From assembly GCF_900108915.1 (NCBI RefSeq), contig NZ_FNYH01000008.1, forward strand, positions 62,001 through 126,000: DNA of 64,000 bases. Reading direction: 5' to 3'. The position numbers and the translations under genes were made by a program. Of this stretch, positions 53,616 through 63,037 are shown in pieces. Positions within the stretch are counted from its first letter, which is position 1. Each line of letters starts with the position of its first letter. The notes beneath the pieces were generated by a model. The model ran no database searches, was not told where the DNA came from, and saw nothing but the letters and a program-made list of their open reading frames with translations. This stretch comes from Allopseudospirillum japonicum. GTDB lineage: Bacteria > Pseudomonadota > Gammaproteobacteria > Pseudomonadales > Halomonadaceae.

Positions 53616-54977
53616 TTACAAGATGGGCGCGAGCGAATCACCTCGGCCGATTGCATAATAACGTAAGCCAGCGGCTTGCATGGCAAGCGGATCATATAAA
53701 TTACGTCCATCAATGACCAATTTAGACGCAAGATGTTGCGCGAGCCAAGAAGCGGATACTTGACGAAATTCCTGCCACTCTGTGCAAATAAGTAAGGCAT
53801 CGGCTCCCATCAGAGTTTGCTGTATACTTGTGCATAAGTCCAAGTCTGGACGCGTGCCATAAATCCGTGCGCATTCTGCTTGGGCCTGTGGATCATAAAC
53901 TTGGACATGTGCGCCAGCTTGCCATAAAGCCTCTAAAAGCACACGGCTTGGTGCTTCGCGCATATCATCTGTCTCTGGTTTAAAGGCTAAACCCCAGACA
54001 GCCAAGGTACATCCTGCTAAAGATGTTCGTCCTTGCGTTTTTGCCAGTGCATCTTGCAGCTTCTCGAACATACGTTGCTTTTGTTGATGGTTGACTTGTT
54101 CTACCGCATCTAATAAATGTGCACGATACCCCACCTGTTCTGCCATGTGTGCTAAAGCTTGTACATCTTTAGGGAAACAGGAACCGCCATAACCACAACC
54201 TGCCTGAATAAAATGCGGGCCAATACGTGGGTCTGAGCCAATCCCAAGGCGTATTTGCTCAATATCCGCGCCCATGCGCTCAGCTAGATTGGCTATCTCA
54301 TTGATAAAACTAATTTTAGTGGCGAGCATGGCATTGGCAGCGTATTTGCTAAGTTCTGCCGCACGGACCTGCATAAAAATCAGTTTTTGTGGCTGATCTT
54401 GTAAGAAAGGTGCATAACATTGGCTCATCAGTTCGCGAACGCGTGCGCTTTCTGTACCGACGATAATGCGCGCACCTTGGGTAAAATCTGCTATGGCAGC
54501 CCCTTCTTTAAGAAATTCAGGATTCGAACACACATCAAAATCTAAGTTGACTTGGCGTTGACTGAGTGTTGCCTGAATGCAGGCTTGTACTTTCTCCGCA
54601 GTGCCTACAGGCACAGTCGATTTATTAATGATCAATTTGTAATCTTGCATGTGCTCGCCTAAAGTGCGTGCGACTGCCAATACATAATTTAAATCCGCGC
54701 TACCATCTTCATCTGCAGGCGTACCTACTGCAATAAATTGCAACAGACTCGCAGACACGCCCCAAGCAGCGTCTGTGGTAAAGTGCAAACGTCCGGCGGC
54801 AAGATTGCGCTGAACTAAGTCGGCCAAGCCAGGTTCATAAATCGGGATGTGCCCTTGTTGCAAGGCTTGAATTTTTGCAGCATCGACATCAATACAAATC
54901 ACCTCATGGCCTGCATCGGCCAAGCAGGTCCCTGTGACTAAGCCCACATAACCGGTGCCAAAAACACTAATACGCAT
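53616..54977 (-). CDS. ugd: UDP-glucose 6-dehydrogenase family enzyme
   Basis: This 453-residue NAD-dependent enzyme oxidises a nucleotide sugar to a uronic acid, most likely UDP-glucose to UDP-glucuronate. The Rossmann start is MRISVFGTGYVGLVTGTCLADAGHEV, the catalytic Cys lies in GYGGSCFPKDVQAL (about 260), and NPEFLKEGAAI is conserved. The ATG at 54977 has AGAGGA 6 bases upstream and starts exactly at the Rossmann strand; the frame runs back to 55019 without support. UDP-N-acetylmannosamine or GDP-mannose are less likely substrates. It is cotranscribed with the O-antigen ligase. Confidence 0.93.
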   Translation of the reverse strand: MRISVFGTGYVGLVTGTCLADAGHEVICIDVDAAKIQALQQGHIPIYEPGLADLVQRNLAAGRLHFTTDAAWGVSASLLQFIAVGTPADEDGSADLNYVLAVARTLGEHMQDYKLIINKSTVPVGTAEKVQACIQATLSQRQVNLDFDVCSNPEFLKEGAAIADFTQGARIIVGTESARVRELMSQCYAPFLQDQPQKLIFMQVRAAELSKYAANAMLATKISFINEIANLAERMGADIEQIRLGIGSDPRIGPHFIQAGCGYGGSCFPKDVQALAHMAEQVGYRAHLLDAVEQVNHQQKQRMFEKLQDALAKTQGRTSLAGCTLAVWGLAFKPETDDMREAPSRVLLEALWQAGAHVQVYDPQAQAECARIYGTRPDLDLCTSIQQTLMGADALLICTEWQEFRQVSASWLAQHLASKLVIDGRNLYDPLAMQAAGLRYYAIGRGDSLAPIL

Positions 54978-55037
54978 ATTGATCCTCTTGCCGCTATTGC
55001 CCTTTATTTTTTTATTCAAAACTCAGGGAGATTGTTC

Positions 55038-55787
55038 ATGTTGACTCAACCAAGGTTAAGCAAAAAATGGGTGTGGATACCCTTGTTGTTGACCAGCTTA
55101 AGTTTACCCGCGTGGGCGCAACCTGTACGCGAACTTTATGTGAGCGCAGATTCTGAAGTGGAAGTCCGTCCAGATCAACTCCAGATGCGTGCGGAAATCT
55201 TTGCTGAAGGCGCTGATCTTGCCGCAACCCGCGAGCAAGTGGAAGAGCGTATGCGTACTTTATTACAGGCATTGCAAAATTTGGGGATTGATGCCAATAA
55301 GATGCAAGCGGGGAGTATCCAAGTGGTGCCCAAAATGCATTGGCAAGACAAGCAGCCACCAAAACGTATTGGTAGCCGTGTAAGCCGTGAATTGCGTTTG
55401 CATCTAGAAGACTTAAGCCTTTACCCGCAAGTCTTAGAAGCGTTATTTGCCGCTAAGGTAGATCATCTTGGGCAAGTGAGCTTTAGCTATAGCAAGGCTG
55501 AGCAGTTGGAACAGCAAGCATTAACCCAAGCCTTACAGAAAGCACAGGCAAAAGCGCAACTGATGGCGCAAGCACTCAATGTGCGTTTGGGTGAGGTGAT
55601 GACAGTGCGCGAAAGCCGTGCGCCCCAGATGCAACCTGTAATGTATCGGATGGCTGCCCCTATGGCAGATATGGAAGCGGCTGGTGGCCGTCATAAGGCG
55701 CTTCCTCAATACGAAGCGGGGGAAATTAAAGTCAGTGCTGCAGTAGATCTGGTATTTCGTTTACAAGAGGTAAAAACCAGTGAGTGA
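55038..55787 (+). CDS. SIMPL domain (DUF541) periplasmic protein
   Basis: This 249-residue exported protein has a signal peptide ending at AWA and one SIMPL/DUF541 domain, starting with RELYVSADSEVEVRPDQLQMRAEI. Related E. coli YggE lowers oxidative stress, and BP26 of Brucella forms channel-like assemblies; function here is open. The ATG at 55038 with GGGAG upstream is preferred over a TTG two codons earlier. The Met-rich segment APQMQPVMYRMAAPMADMEA (about 200) is notable and could bind metal. The gene overlaps the next by 8 bases. Confidence 0.9.
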   Translation: MLTQPRLSKKWVWIPLLLTSLSLPAWAQPVRELYVSADSEVEVRPDQLQMRAEIFAEGADLAATREQVEERMRTLLQALQNLGIDANKMQAGSIQVVPKMHWQDKQPPKRIGSRVSRELRLHLEDLSLYPQVLEALFAAKVDHLGQVSFSYSKAEQLEQQALTQALQKAQAKAQLMAQALNVRLGEVMTVRESRAPQMQPVMYRMAAPMADMEAAGGRHKALPQYEAGEIKVSAAVDLVFRLQEVKTSE

Positions 55788-56382
55788 TGCGCGTGATCAG
55801 CGCCATAAACGCGCGATGCAAAAACGCAAGGCCTTGGTCGATGCCAAGGTAGCCGCTGCTACGGAAGATCGTGGTCAATTATTGATCTTAACCGGCAATG
55901 GTAAAGGTAAAACTACCTCCGCTTGGGGGAGTGTCGCCCGTGCTTTAGGGTATGATTATCCCGTAGGTGTTGTGCAGTTTATCAAAGGCACTTGGGAGTG
56001 TGGTGAACGCAACTTGCTGGCAACGCACACACTTTTAAGTGTGCATACGATGGGCACAGGTTTTACTTGGGAAACCCAAGATCGTGCGCTTGATCAAGCT
56101 GCATGTGATGCGGCTTGGGCAGTGGCAAAGACTTGGCTGTCAGATCCAAAGTATTATTTAGTAGTGCTCGATGAGCTAACTTACATGCTCAAGTTTGGAT
56201 ATCTTGCTATTGAAGAAGTCGAGCAAGCTTTAGTTGAGCGGCCGCGTGAGCAAAGTGTCATTATTACCGGACGCGCAGCCCATCGGCGCTTGTGTGAGCT
56301 GGCAGATACGGTGACTGAAATGCAAGCAGTACGCCATGCTTTTGATGCATGCATTCAAGCACGGCGCGGTTTAGATTGGTAA
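55780..56382 (+). CDS. cobO: cob(I)yrinic acid a,c-diamide adenosyltransferase
   Basis: This 200-residue enzyme adenosylates corrinoids to make coenzyme B12 and belongs to the CobO/BtuR (CobA of Salmonella) group. The P-loop is GNGKGKTTSAWG (about 38-49), and the conserved VQFIKGTWECGERN and LDELTYMLKFGYL blocks are present. The start is a GTG at 55780 within the end of the SIMPL gene, with AAGAGG upstream. No other cobalamin synthesis gene is close, so salvage is the likely role. Confidence 0.94.
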   Translation: MSDARDQRHKRAMQKRKALVDAKVAAATEDRGQLLILTGNGKGKTTSAWGSVARALGYDYPVGVVQFIKGTWECGERNLLATHTLLSVHTMGTGFTWETQDRALDQAACDAAWAVAKTWLSDPKYYLVVLDELTYMLKFGYLAIEEVEQALVERPREQSVIITGRAAHRRLCELADTVTEMQAVRHAFDACIQARRGLDW

Positions 56383-56400
56383 TTTCGATTAAAATATTGA

Positions 56401-56422
56401 CCTCCCCTTGTTGAAGGGGAGG
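56401..56422. repeat. REP-like CCTCCCC stem-loop, copy 2
   Basis: CCTCCCC (56401-56407) and GGGGAGG (56416-56422) form a perfect 7-bp stem with an 8-base loop TTGTTGAA. It resembles the element at 10666-10687, which has CCTCCCCC and TGTTAA. It lies between the convergent ends of cobO and cysE and may end transcription. Confidence 0.55.
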
Positions 56423-56452
56423 GTGTGATTGAGTGGACAAATAGGGGGTTTA

Positions 56453-57247
56453 CTAAGTAGACGAGCAAGGATCAACCGTTTCGCGAAAATCTTCGTCTTT
56501 AAGCGCAGGGACTTCCTTAACTGCATAGTTTTTATCTAGGCGATGTAATGCGTGGCACATACTGTTAAGGCGTTCATCCACTGCATGCATATGGTCGAGC
56601 ATGGCATGGATAGAACGTGCTACAGGATCAGGCATTTCTTCACTAATACCATAGGCATCAAAGCCAAACTTTTCCTGCATGGATTTACGCTTGTCTGGAT
56701 CAACGCTCAAATCTTCGCTCGGCATATCAGGTTCGGCACGTTTGACAATGCGTCCTGGAATACCAACAATGGTTGCACCTGCCGGTACTTCGCGAGTGAC
56801 AACTGCGTTAGAGCCAACTTTTGCACCTTGACCAACGGTAAAAGGCCCTAAGATTTTGGCACCAGCGCCGACAATCACCCCGTTTTCTAGGGTCGGGTGG
56901 CGTTTACCTTTATTCCAGCTAGTACCGCCTAAAGTGACGCCATGATACAAGGTAACATCATCACCAATCTCCGCCGTTTCCCCGATAACAACGCCCATAC
57001 CATGGTCAATAAAAAAGCGACGGCCAATTTTGGCTCCAGGGTGAATTTCAATGCCTGTCAGCCAGCGTGCTAGGGTAGATAGCCAGCGTGCAAACCATTT
57101 CCAGCCTTGTTGCCATAACCAATGGCTAACTCGATGAATCAGTAAGGCATGTAAACCTGGGTAAGTGGTGAGGACTTCAAATGTAGTGCGTGCAGCAGGA
57201 TCGCGAGCGAAAACGCTAGCAATATCTTCGCGTAGACGAGTAAACAT
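56453..57247 (-). CDS. cysE: serine O-acetyltransferase
   Basis: This 264-residue enzyme makes O-acetylserine for cysteine synthesis. It has the N-terminal helical domain and a left-handed beta-helix of hexapeptide repeats, with [38 protein letters not shown], which includes the active-site Asp-His pair and second His. The C-terminal tail that inhibits the enzyme and docks cysteine synthase differs from E. coli: after residue 175 it is longer and carries charged helices. It lies beside trmJ as in Pseudomonas. Confidence 0.95.
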   Translation of the reverse strand: MFTRLREDIASVFARDPAARTTFEVLTTYPGLHALLIHRVSHWLWQQGWKWFARWLSTLARWLTGIEIHPGAKIGRRFFIDHGMGVVIGETAEIGDDVTLYHGVTLGGTSWNKGKRHPTLENGVIVGAGAKILGPFTVGQGAKVGSNAVVTREVPAGATIVGIPGRIVKRAEPDMPSEDLSVDPDKRKSMQEKFGFDAYGISEEMPDPVARSIHAMLDHMHAVDERLNSMCHALHRLDKNYAVKEVPALKDEDFRETVDPCSST

Positions 57248-57323
57248 GAGGCATCAACCTTTAAAATTCGGGTGCAGAAGATCTCTTCGCCTTATCTTGG
57301 CTGTGAGCTTAGAATATGGGGGC

Positions 57324-58109
57324 TTATTTTGCTTTTTCTGTGCGCAAGCGCGCACATTTTTGCGTCGCCGTTTGGATGCCACGAAGAATATTCACTTCGG
57401 TACAATCTGGGCGCGCACGCAAATAAAGACGCCTCAAGCGCGTCATCAGTTGGCGGGGCATTTGCGGGTCGTGAAACTCGATATCGATGAGGGTTTGCTC
57501 AAGGTGCGCAAAAAAACCTTCTAGGGCTTCGCCACTAGCAAGAGGAGCATCCCAAGATGTACCCCAAGGGTGAGCAAGATTGTCTTGATTGGTCTTTTCT
57601 ATACAGGCCATGCGGAGTTCATAAGCTAAGACTTGTACAGCAGCGGCAAGATTTAACGAGCTAAAATCGGCTTGTGTCGGGATATGTACATGCGCATGGC
57701 AGCAGCTGAGCTCTTCATTGGTTAACCCACGGTCCTCGCGGCCGAAAACAAGGGCAACTTGGGAGGTTTCTTGCTGCTGTAGGGTGTCTCTGACAGCCTG
57801 TGCCATTTGACGCGGATTAATCAGAGGCCAAGGTAAATGCCGTGAACGTGCACTAGTCCCTAGCACAAAGTGAGTGTCTGCTAAAGCGGTTTTGAGATCA
57901 GGGGCATGTAAAGCGTTTTGTAAAATATCATCTGCACCTGAAGCACGTTGGGTTGCTTCAATATCAGGAAAACGCTTAGGGTTGACTAAGGTTAAATGCT
58001 TTAACCCCATGTTTTTCATCGCGCGCGCAACCCCGCCGATATTGCCGGGATGACTCGTTTCTACTAGCACAATACGAACAGCATCAAGTTGCAGTTGAGG
58101 GCGAGACAT
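57324..58109 (-). CDS. trmJ: tRNA (cytidine/uridine-2'-O-)-methyltransferase TrmJ
   Basis: This 261-residue SPOUT methyltransferase modifies the ribose of position 32 in several tRNAs. The knot motifs are IVLVETSHPGNIGGVARAMKNMG (N-terminal), LVFGREDRGLTNEEL and HVHIPTQADFSSLNLAAAVQVLAYEL (C-terminal). It follows suhB across a 55-base gap that holds a perfect hairpin at 58130. The order suhB, trmJ, cysE is conserved in gammaproteobacteria. Confidence 0.95.
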   Translation of the reverse strand: MSRPQLQLDAVRIVLVETSHPGNIGGVARAMKNMGLKHLTLVNPKRFPDIEATQRASGADDILQNALHAPDLKTALADTHFVLGTSARSRHLPWPLINPRQMAQAVRDTLQQQETSQVALVFGREDRGLTNEELSCCHAHVHIPTQADFSSLNLAAAVQVLAYELRMACIEKTNQDNLAHPWGTSWDAPLASGEALEGFFAHLEQTLIDIEFHDPQMPRQLMTRLRRLYLRARPDCTEVNILRGIQTATQKCARLRTEKAK

Positions 58110-58129
58110 GCGCGCGTCTTCCTGTATCG

Positions 58130-58155
58130 AGCAACTTTAGATAGCCAAAGTTGCT
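58130..58155. promoter_or_regulatory. hairpin between suhB homologue and trmJ
   Basis: AGCAACTTT (58130-58138) and AAAGTTGCT (58147-58155) form a perfect 9-bp stem with an 8-base loop, 20 bases before the trmJ start. On the transcribed (minus) strand no T run follows, so it is not an ordinary terminator. A leader structure of trmJ is possible. Confidence 0.5.
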
Positions 58156-58164
58156 GGGAAAAAA

Positions 58165-58938
58165 TTACGCTTTTAAGCGTTGCACTAAGGATTTAAAGGC
58201 TTTTGGACTGGCAGCAATCAGTTGAGTTTCTACTTTAGGTGCACCTTGTAAATTACCTACAAGTGCGCCAGCTTCTTTTAATAATAAAGCGCCAGGTTCT
58301 AAATCTTCATCCTCAATTCCTAAAATACACACAGCATCCAGCTGACCACAGGCGACCGCTGCAATGTCAATCAAATTGCAGCCACTATTAATATGGGCAC
58401 CTAAGTCTGGGCCTAAGCCTTGTAATACGCGGATATATTCGCCTAGGTATTGGCTACGCCAGCTTGCATTGGGCAAAGGCAAAGCGATACGGGCTTGTTC
58501 TAACGTCCAATGCTGAGGAACACGACCACGCTTACCATTGGCTTGCATCCCATAACCACGGCTGGCTGTGTATTCATCCCCAGTAATCGGGTTGATCACA
58601 ACTGTGTGTTCCGCACGTCCTTGCTTTAATAGGGTGATACTTAAAGCACAAGTATTTAGACCGTGCGCGAAATTATCCATGCCATGCTCCGCGCATAAAC
58701 GCCATACAGGCGCTTCTGGTTTGCTCGCATGTTTCACAAAATGCCCTTGGATGCCATATTCTGGATAAGCACGTTGTAGCTGGCGTGCAATTAAGGTTTC
58801 GGCACGTTCACTAATACGCGTTAATACCTGTGCTAATGAAGCTTGATCATGGGTTGGATCTAAGCGTTCACGCATTTGCAGAAAAGGCTCTACGGCCTCG
58901 CGGGCAGCACGGAGCGCCAACTGGATAATAGGTTGCAT
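58165..58938 (-). CDS. suhB: SuhB homologue lacking the inositol monophosphatase active site
   Basis: This 257-residue protein is an inositol monophosphatase superfamily member in the suhB position beside trmJ. In E. coli SuhB acts in rRNA antitermination independently of its phosphatase activity. Alignment by eye places C82 and H85 where E. coli SuhB has the metal ligands Asp84 and Asp87 (W-x-x-D-P-x-D-G is here WRLCAEHG), and the usual upstream GEE is absent (YGIQGHFVKH). The second metal site keeps Asp212 in EDLEPG. The frame is otherwise intact, with no stop or shift, so it looks like a maintained pseudo-enzyme. Confidence 0.85.
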   Translation of the reverse strand: MQPIIQLALRAAREAVEPFLQMRERLDPTHDQASLAQVLTRISERAETLIARQLQRAYPEYGIQGHFVKHASKPEAPVWRLCAEHGMDNFAHGLNTCALSITLLKQGRAEHTVVINPITGDEYTASRGYGMQANGKRGRVPQHWTLEQARIALPLPNASWRSQYLGEYIRVLQGLGPDLGAHINSGCNLIDIAAVACGQLDAVCILGIEDEDLEPGALLLKEAGALVGNLQGAPKVETQLIAASPKAFKSLVQRLKA

Positions 58939-59055
58939 GGATGATTTCGCCTGCGTCAGGAATCAAGGATGTTAAAGAACAGTCAAGAGGGCACAATTAT
59001 AGCAAGGCTAAGGGGGAAAATATAGAGAGTCCTTAACGAGATGGTGCCCAAGCCC

Positions 59056-59844
59056 TCAAAGTAAAAAACGCAAGCCGACAGCGACAAGAAGGAGCGCAAA
59101 AATTTGCTTAAGACGTGTGCTTGGGAGCCTATGTGCTAAATGCGCACCCATGCGTGCAAAGGGGACACTCATCAGCACAATCCCAGCAAACGCAGGCCAG
59201 TAAACAAAGCCTGTCGCACCCGCAGGTAAAGCCTCTAACCCCCAGCCTGTGTATATGTTGACTAAGGCACCCACTATAGCAATGGGTAAACCACAGGCGG
59301 CAGATGTGGCCACAGCTTGATGCATAGGCGCATTACACCAAGTTAAAAAGGGTACGGATAAAGAGCCACCACCAATGCCAAAAATAGCAGAGGCCCAGCC
59401 AATCAGGCCGCCGACGCCTGTTAAGCCAGTTTGTTTGGGGATTTGTCTGCTTGGCTTAGGTTTAAGTCCTAGCCCCATTTGTAGGGCAACTATGAGAGCA
59501 AAAACCCCAATAATTTTTTGTAATGCCCACCCAGAAAGTAAGCTAGCGGTCATAACACCCAAAGCAGAGCCAAACACAATGCCTAAGGCTAAAGGCTGAA
59601 ACCAATCCCAACGAACCGCCCCTTTATCTTGGTGTGCTTTCACCGAGCTGAGCGAAGTGACTACAATGGTCGCCAAAGAAGTACCTACAGCAAGATGCGT
59701 GAGGATATTGACATCCATACCTTGGGCGGTAAAAGTAAAAACTAAGGTGGGTACAATAATTAAGCCACCGCCAATACCAAATAATCCGGCAAGTGTGCCG
59801 GCCGCTGCACCGAGAAATAAGTAAGTTGTTAATGTCATCAACAT
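59056..59844 (-). CDS. TauE/SafE family membrane protein
   Basis: This 262-residue inner-membrane protein has about eight helices and two repeated halves, each with the family motif GxxxGxGGG (AGLFGIGGGLIIVP at 18 and SAIFGIGGGSLSVPF at 150). The family exports sulphite, sulphoacetate or other small organic anions. The gene starts 3 bases after the stop of the sensor-kinase gene on the same strand, so they are cotranscribed and perhaps coupled. The exported compound cannot be told from the sequence. Confidence 0.9.
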   Translation of the reverse strand: MLMTLTTYLFLGAAAGTLAGLFGIGGGLIIVPTLVFTFTAQGMDVNILTHLAVGTSLATIVVTSLSSVKAHQDKGAVRWDWFQPLALGIVFGSALGVMTASLLSGWALQKIIGVFALIVALQMGLGLKPKPSRQIPKQTGLTGVGGLIGWASAIFGIGGGSLSVPFLTWCNAPMHQAVATSAACGLPIAIVGALVNIYTGWGLEALPAGATGFVYWPAFAGIVLMSVPFARMGAHLAHRLPSTRLKQIFALLLVAVGLRFLL

Positions 59845-59847
59845 AAA

Positions 59848-62800
59848 TTAGGGGTCCATAGAAGAGCAGGAAAGGGACTCAGTATGCAAATAAGCCAGCC
59901 ATTTGGCGACCATTTGCCGCAACTGCGTTGGACGATAAGGTTTCCCAAGATAATCATTCATGCCAGCAGCAAAAAAGGTATCCCTATCTTGTTCCAGTGC
60001 ATTGGCGGTTAACGCAATGATAGGAATACGGCGATTATGACCATGCAAGCTCGCGCGCCAACGTCGTGTCGTCTCAATTCCATCAATTTCGGGCATAAAA
60101 ATATCCATGAGTACCAGATCAAAATCCGTATGTTTGGCACAATGAAGTGCTTGGTAGCCATCATGCACTACGCTGACCTGATAACCAGATTTTTCCAAGA
60201 TTGCCCGAGCTAACATAGTGTTCACTGGACCATCATCCACCACTAAGATATGTGCATCCTGCACTTGAGTCTGGCTAGCCTCGATTGGTTGACAAGGCAA
60301 ACATACACTAAACACAGATCCTTGGCCGATCCGGCTTTTGACCTGAATATCCCCGCCCATTTGTTCGATTAAATGCTTACTTAACGTCAAACCAATACCA
60401 GCACCACCGTGTTCACGCCCGTATCCCATTTCTAATTGAGAGAAAGGTCGAAACAGATGATTAGTATCTAACGCATGAATCCCAACGCCTGTATCACTGA
60501 CAGCAAAACGCAACCATAATTGATTGTTATGGTTGGCTTTTGGATGAGCGGGACCTTCGATTAAATCAACGTTTAAATGTACATGGCCTTGGCGAGTAAA
60601 TTTAATTGCATTACTCATTAAATGGTTTAAAACTTGCTTTAATCGGTATTCATCTGCAAGCAGATATTGCGGAATGCGTGTATCTATATCTGCTTTAATT
60701 TGTAATGCTTTGGCTTGTGCTTGGCTTTCAAATTGAGCTAGTACATCCTGTACTAAAGATTCTGGCTGAAAAGGAATAGGCTTGATTGAGGTTGTGCCCT
60801 GCTCTAAATCAGAAAGTTGGCCGACATCTTCAATAATAGCAAGTAACTGATTAGAAGATTCCAAAATAGCATCAATAAAGCCTAGATGCTGCGCATTAAA
60901 GGGATGCTCTTGCGTTTCACCGGCTTCTTTAAGTAACTCGGCAAGTCCAATCACTGTATTTAAGGGCGCTCTGGCTTCATTACTGACTGCAGCAATAAAC
61001 CCTGATTTAATTTGTGATGCTTCACGTACGCGTTGTGAGTTAACACTTAAACGGGTTTGTTTTTCTACAATAGAGGACATATCTAAGCAAATACCTAAAA
61101 AAAGTGCAGCTTCTTGTGTCTTATCCTCTATTTGTGGCTGCATATGCAAGGGAACTAAATATAATAAAAAGTTCGTGCCTTGGCTTTGATCTCTTGTGAC
61201 TTGTAATAAACGGGTTTCTGGGTATAAGGGCAAGGCTTGCTGACGAAACAACTCATAGATTTTTTCTTTTGTTTTTGGCTGTTGAATCCCAAGCCCTAGA
61301 TGATTTTCCCAAGCGTGATTAAAATATAAAACCTCATGTGTTGATGTGATTAAAACACAAGGCTGATGGCTACGTTGAAACCAGAGCTCACAAAGACGTT
61401 GGCACCAAATATAAAACTCTTGTTGATGATATTCATTAAAGCAAACCCCTTGTGCAGAGCAAGCGCGGTTTAATACTTTTTGTAATTGAATAAACTCTTG
61501 TGTATTTGTTAGTGCTTCGATATCCAAGCTAAAAGGATTGGTTTTTATTTGCGGTAATTTTCCTTTATCATCGGGTGTGCTTTGATGATTTTTACTCAGT
61601 TTATTATGCGTGAGATAGAGAGAGGCCAGTGCTTCCGTAAATAAATAAGCTGTCCGTTTTGTTCTTTGCCACATTAAAATAATGAGAATCAGCCATAAGC
61701 TAATGCTGACACCTGCAACGGCTACGAGAATACGTTGATGCTCGTGGGATAAAGTATAAGTTTCTAAATACAAGGTTGGCTCAGGGACCACGAGCATAAA
61801 TTTCCAGTTTGTCTCCGTGACCGAAGCCCAGGCCACCACACTTGTCTGCTGCAAATCAACATGGAGCAACCCAGAGGGGTCTTGACGCATAGGTAAAGTT
61901 AAACTAGCAAAATCTGGACGCTGAAATAAATTGAAGGTTTCAGGTTTAAATTGATTGCCTAGCTGAGAGCTTGGCGTTTTAGGGTAGGTATGTTCGGTTA
62001 ACTCTTTAACTCCCCAATCTTGTTCTGCTTGTGGCGGCATCGCAAGGACCATACCTTCAGCATCAAGTAGCATGGCATAGGCACCGTCCCAAGGCAGCTC
62101 AATTTGTTGTAACTGGCTGACAAATGCCTGCACGGTAATATCCATACCCACAACAGCAGTTAGGGTATTGCCTAGATAAACAGGGGCTACATTGGAGAGC
62201 ATCCAGCCGCGCCCAGCAGGATCTAAGTAAACAGGCGTCCATACTGGAGTACGTCTTGGATTGTGTTCTTCATCTGCGCTGTAAAAAAAAGCGTGATCAC
62301 GTACATCTGTATGTGGAGGATATTGTTTAAGTACTTGAATAAAAGGGTAAATCACATGCTCAGTACGAGCTGTGTTAATATAAACTTGTTGAATAAGAGA
62401 TTCGGTGCGGTAGAGGTCAGTCATTAAGCTTTGTAAGCTCAACAAGCGTGCGGCAGTGAGGCGATCTTTTTGTGGATCTCTTGGATATAGAGCAGAAAAA
62501 AATAATGCCGCGCCACCATCGTTAAAAGCTTTATGTAACACACCCTCATCTGTAACTTGTAACTCCGCATCCGTTGGATTGGGTGCTGGATGAATTAAAG
62601 CGCGTTGTGTTTGACTTGCGAACAGCTGTCCACGACGCGCAATGGCATCGAGACGGATATTTAAGCCACGCGCTTGTTGCTGGACGAACTCTAATAGGTG
62701 CTTTTCTGTGCTAGCAATGAGCACCTGCTGGGAGGCACGTGCTTCCAGCAGGGTATAAGCAGCAAAGCCTATCCCGAAAATAATCGCAATAGCAAAAAGT

Positions 62801-62886
62801 GGCAACAAAACAAAGCGTTGCTGTAATTTCCACCACCACAGAGTTAAAGGTGGTGCGGATTGTTGATCTTCATCCATTAGGCTCAA
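59848..62886 (-). CDS. hybrid sensor histidine kinase with Cache-type sensor; H-box His replaced by Asn
   Basis: This 1012-residue membrane protein has a first helix (about 28-50), a dCache-like periplasmic sensor (about 60-380), a second helix (about 385-407), a PAS-like region, a HisKA-type dimerisation domain, an HATPase domain with NAIKF, DTGVGI and GGAGIGL boxes, and a receiver domain with the phospho-acceptor Asp in LVLMDIFMPEIDG. The expected H-box SHE-R-PLN reads SNEARAPLN, with Asn636 (codon AAT) instead of His. The rest of the machinery looks intact. It shares an operon with the TauE-like gene. Whether it still acts as kinase, phosphatase or only sensor cannot be seen. Confidence 0.9.
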   Translation of the reverse strand: MSLMDEDQQSAPPLTLWWWKLQQRFVLLPLFAIAIIFGIGFAAYTLLEARASQQVLIASTEKHLLEFVQQQARGLNIRLDAIARRGQLFASQTQRALIHPAPNPTDAELQVTDEGVLHKAFNDGGAALFFSALYPRDPQKDRLTAARLLSLQSLMTDLYRTESLIQQVYINTARTEHVIYPFIQVLKQYPPHTDVRDHAFFYSADEEHNPRRTPVWTPVYLDPAGRGWMLSNVAPVYLGNTLTAVVGMDITVQAFVSQLQQIELPWDGAYAMLLDAEGMVLAMPPQAEQDWGVKELTEHTYPKTPSSQLGNQFKPETFNLFQRPDFASLTLPMRQDPSGLLHVDLQQTSVVAWASVTETNWKFMLVVPEPTLYLETYTLSHEHQRILVAVAGVSISLWLILIILMWQRTKRTAYLFTEALASLYLTHNKLSKNHQSTPDDKGKLPQIKTNPFSLDIEALTNTQEFIQLQKVLNRACSAQGVCFNEYHQQEFYIWCQRLCELWFQRSHQPCVLITSTHEVLYFNHAWENHLGLGIQQPKTKEKIYELFRQQALPLYPETRLLQVTRDQSQGTNFLLYLVPLHMQPQIEDKTQEAALFLGICLDMSSIVEKQTRLSVNSQRVREASQIKSGFIAAVSNEARAPLNTVIGLAELLKEAGETQEHPFNAQHLGFIDAILESSNQLLAIIEDVGQLSDLEQGTTSIKPIPFQPESLVQDVLAQFESQAQAKALQIKADIDTRIPQYLLADEYRLKQVLNHLMSNAIKFTRQGHVHLNVDLIEGPAHPKANHNNQLWLRFAVSDTGVGIHALDTNHLFRPFSQLEMGYGREHGGAGIGLTLSKHLIEQMGGDIQVKSRIGQGSVFSVCLPCQPIEASQTQVQDAHILVVDDGPVNTMLARAILEKSGYQVSVVHDGYQALHCAKHTDFDLVLMDIFMPEIDGIETTRRWRASLHGHNRRIPIIALTANALEQDRDTFFAAGMNDYLGKPYRPTQLRQMVAKWLAYLHTESLSCSSMDP

Positions 62887-63037
62887 GTAACACCAAAATC
62901 CCTTGTTCTTGCCAATAGGCGGATTGCATTAACAATATCTAGTAAGTGTGCTTGGCACAGAACGCCTAGGCAACTTCCCTTACTAGCCTACCGCTGTAGG
63001 CAATAAAACGACGAATAAACGAGGAGTTGACCTCAAT

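Noticed and set aside
57339-57361. Perfect TGTGCGC-AAGC-GCGCACA hairpin followed by T5 on the plus strand
   Set aside because: It lies within the 3' coding end of trmJ on the opposite strand, and no plus-strand gene is there to terminate; probably chance.
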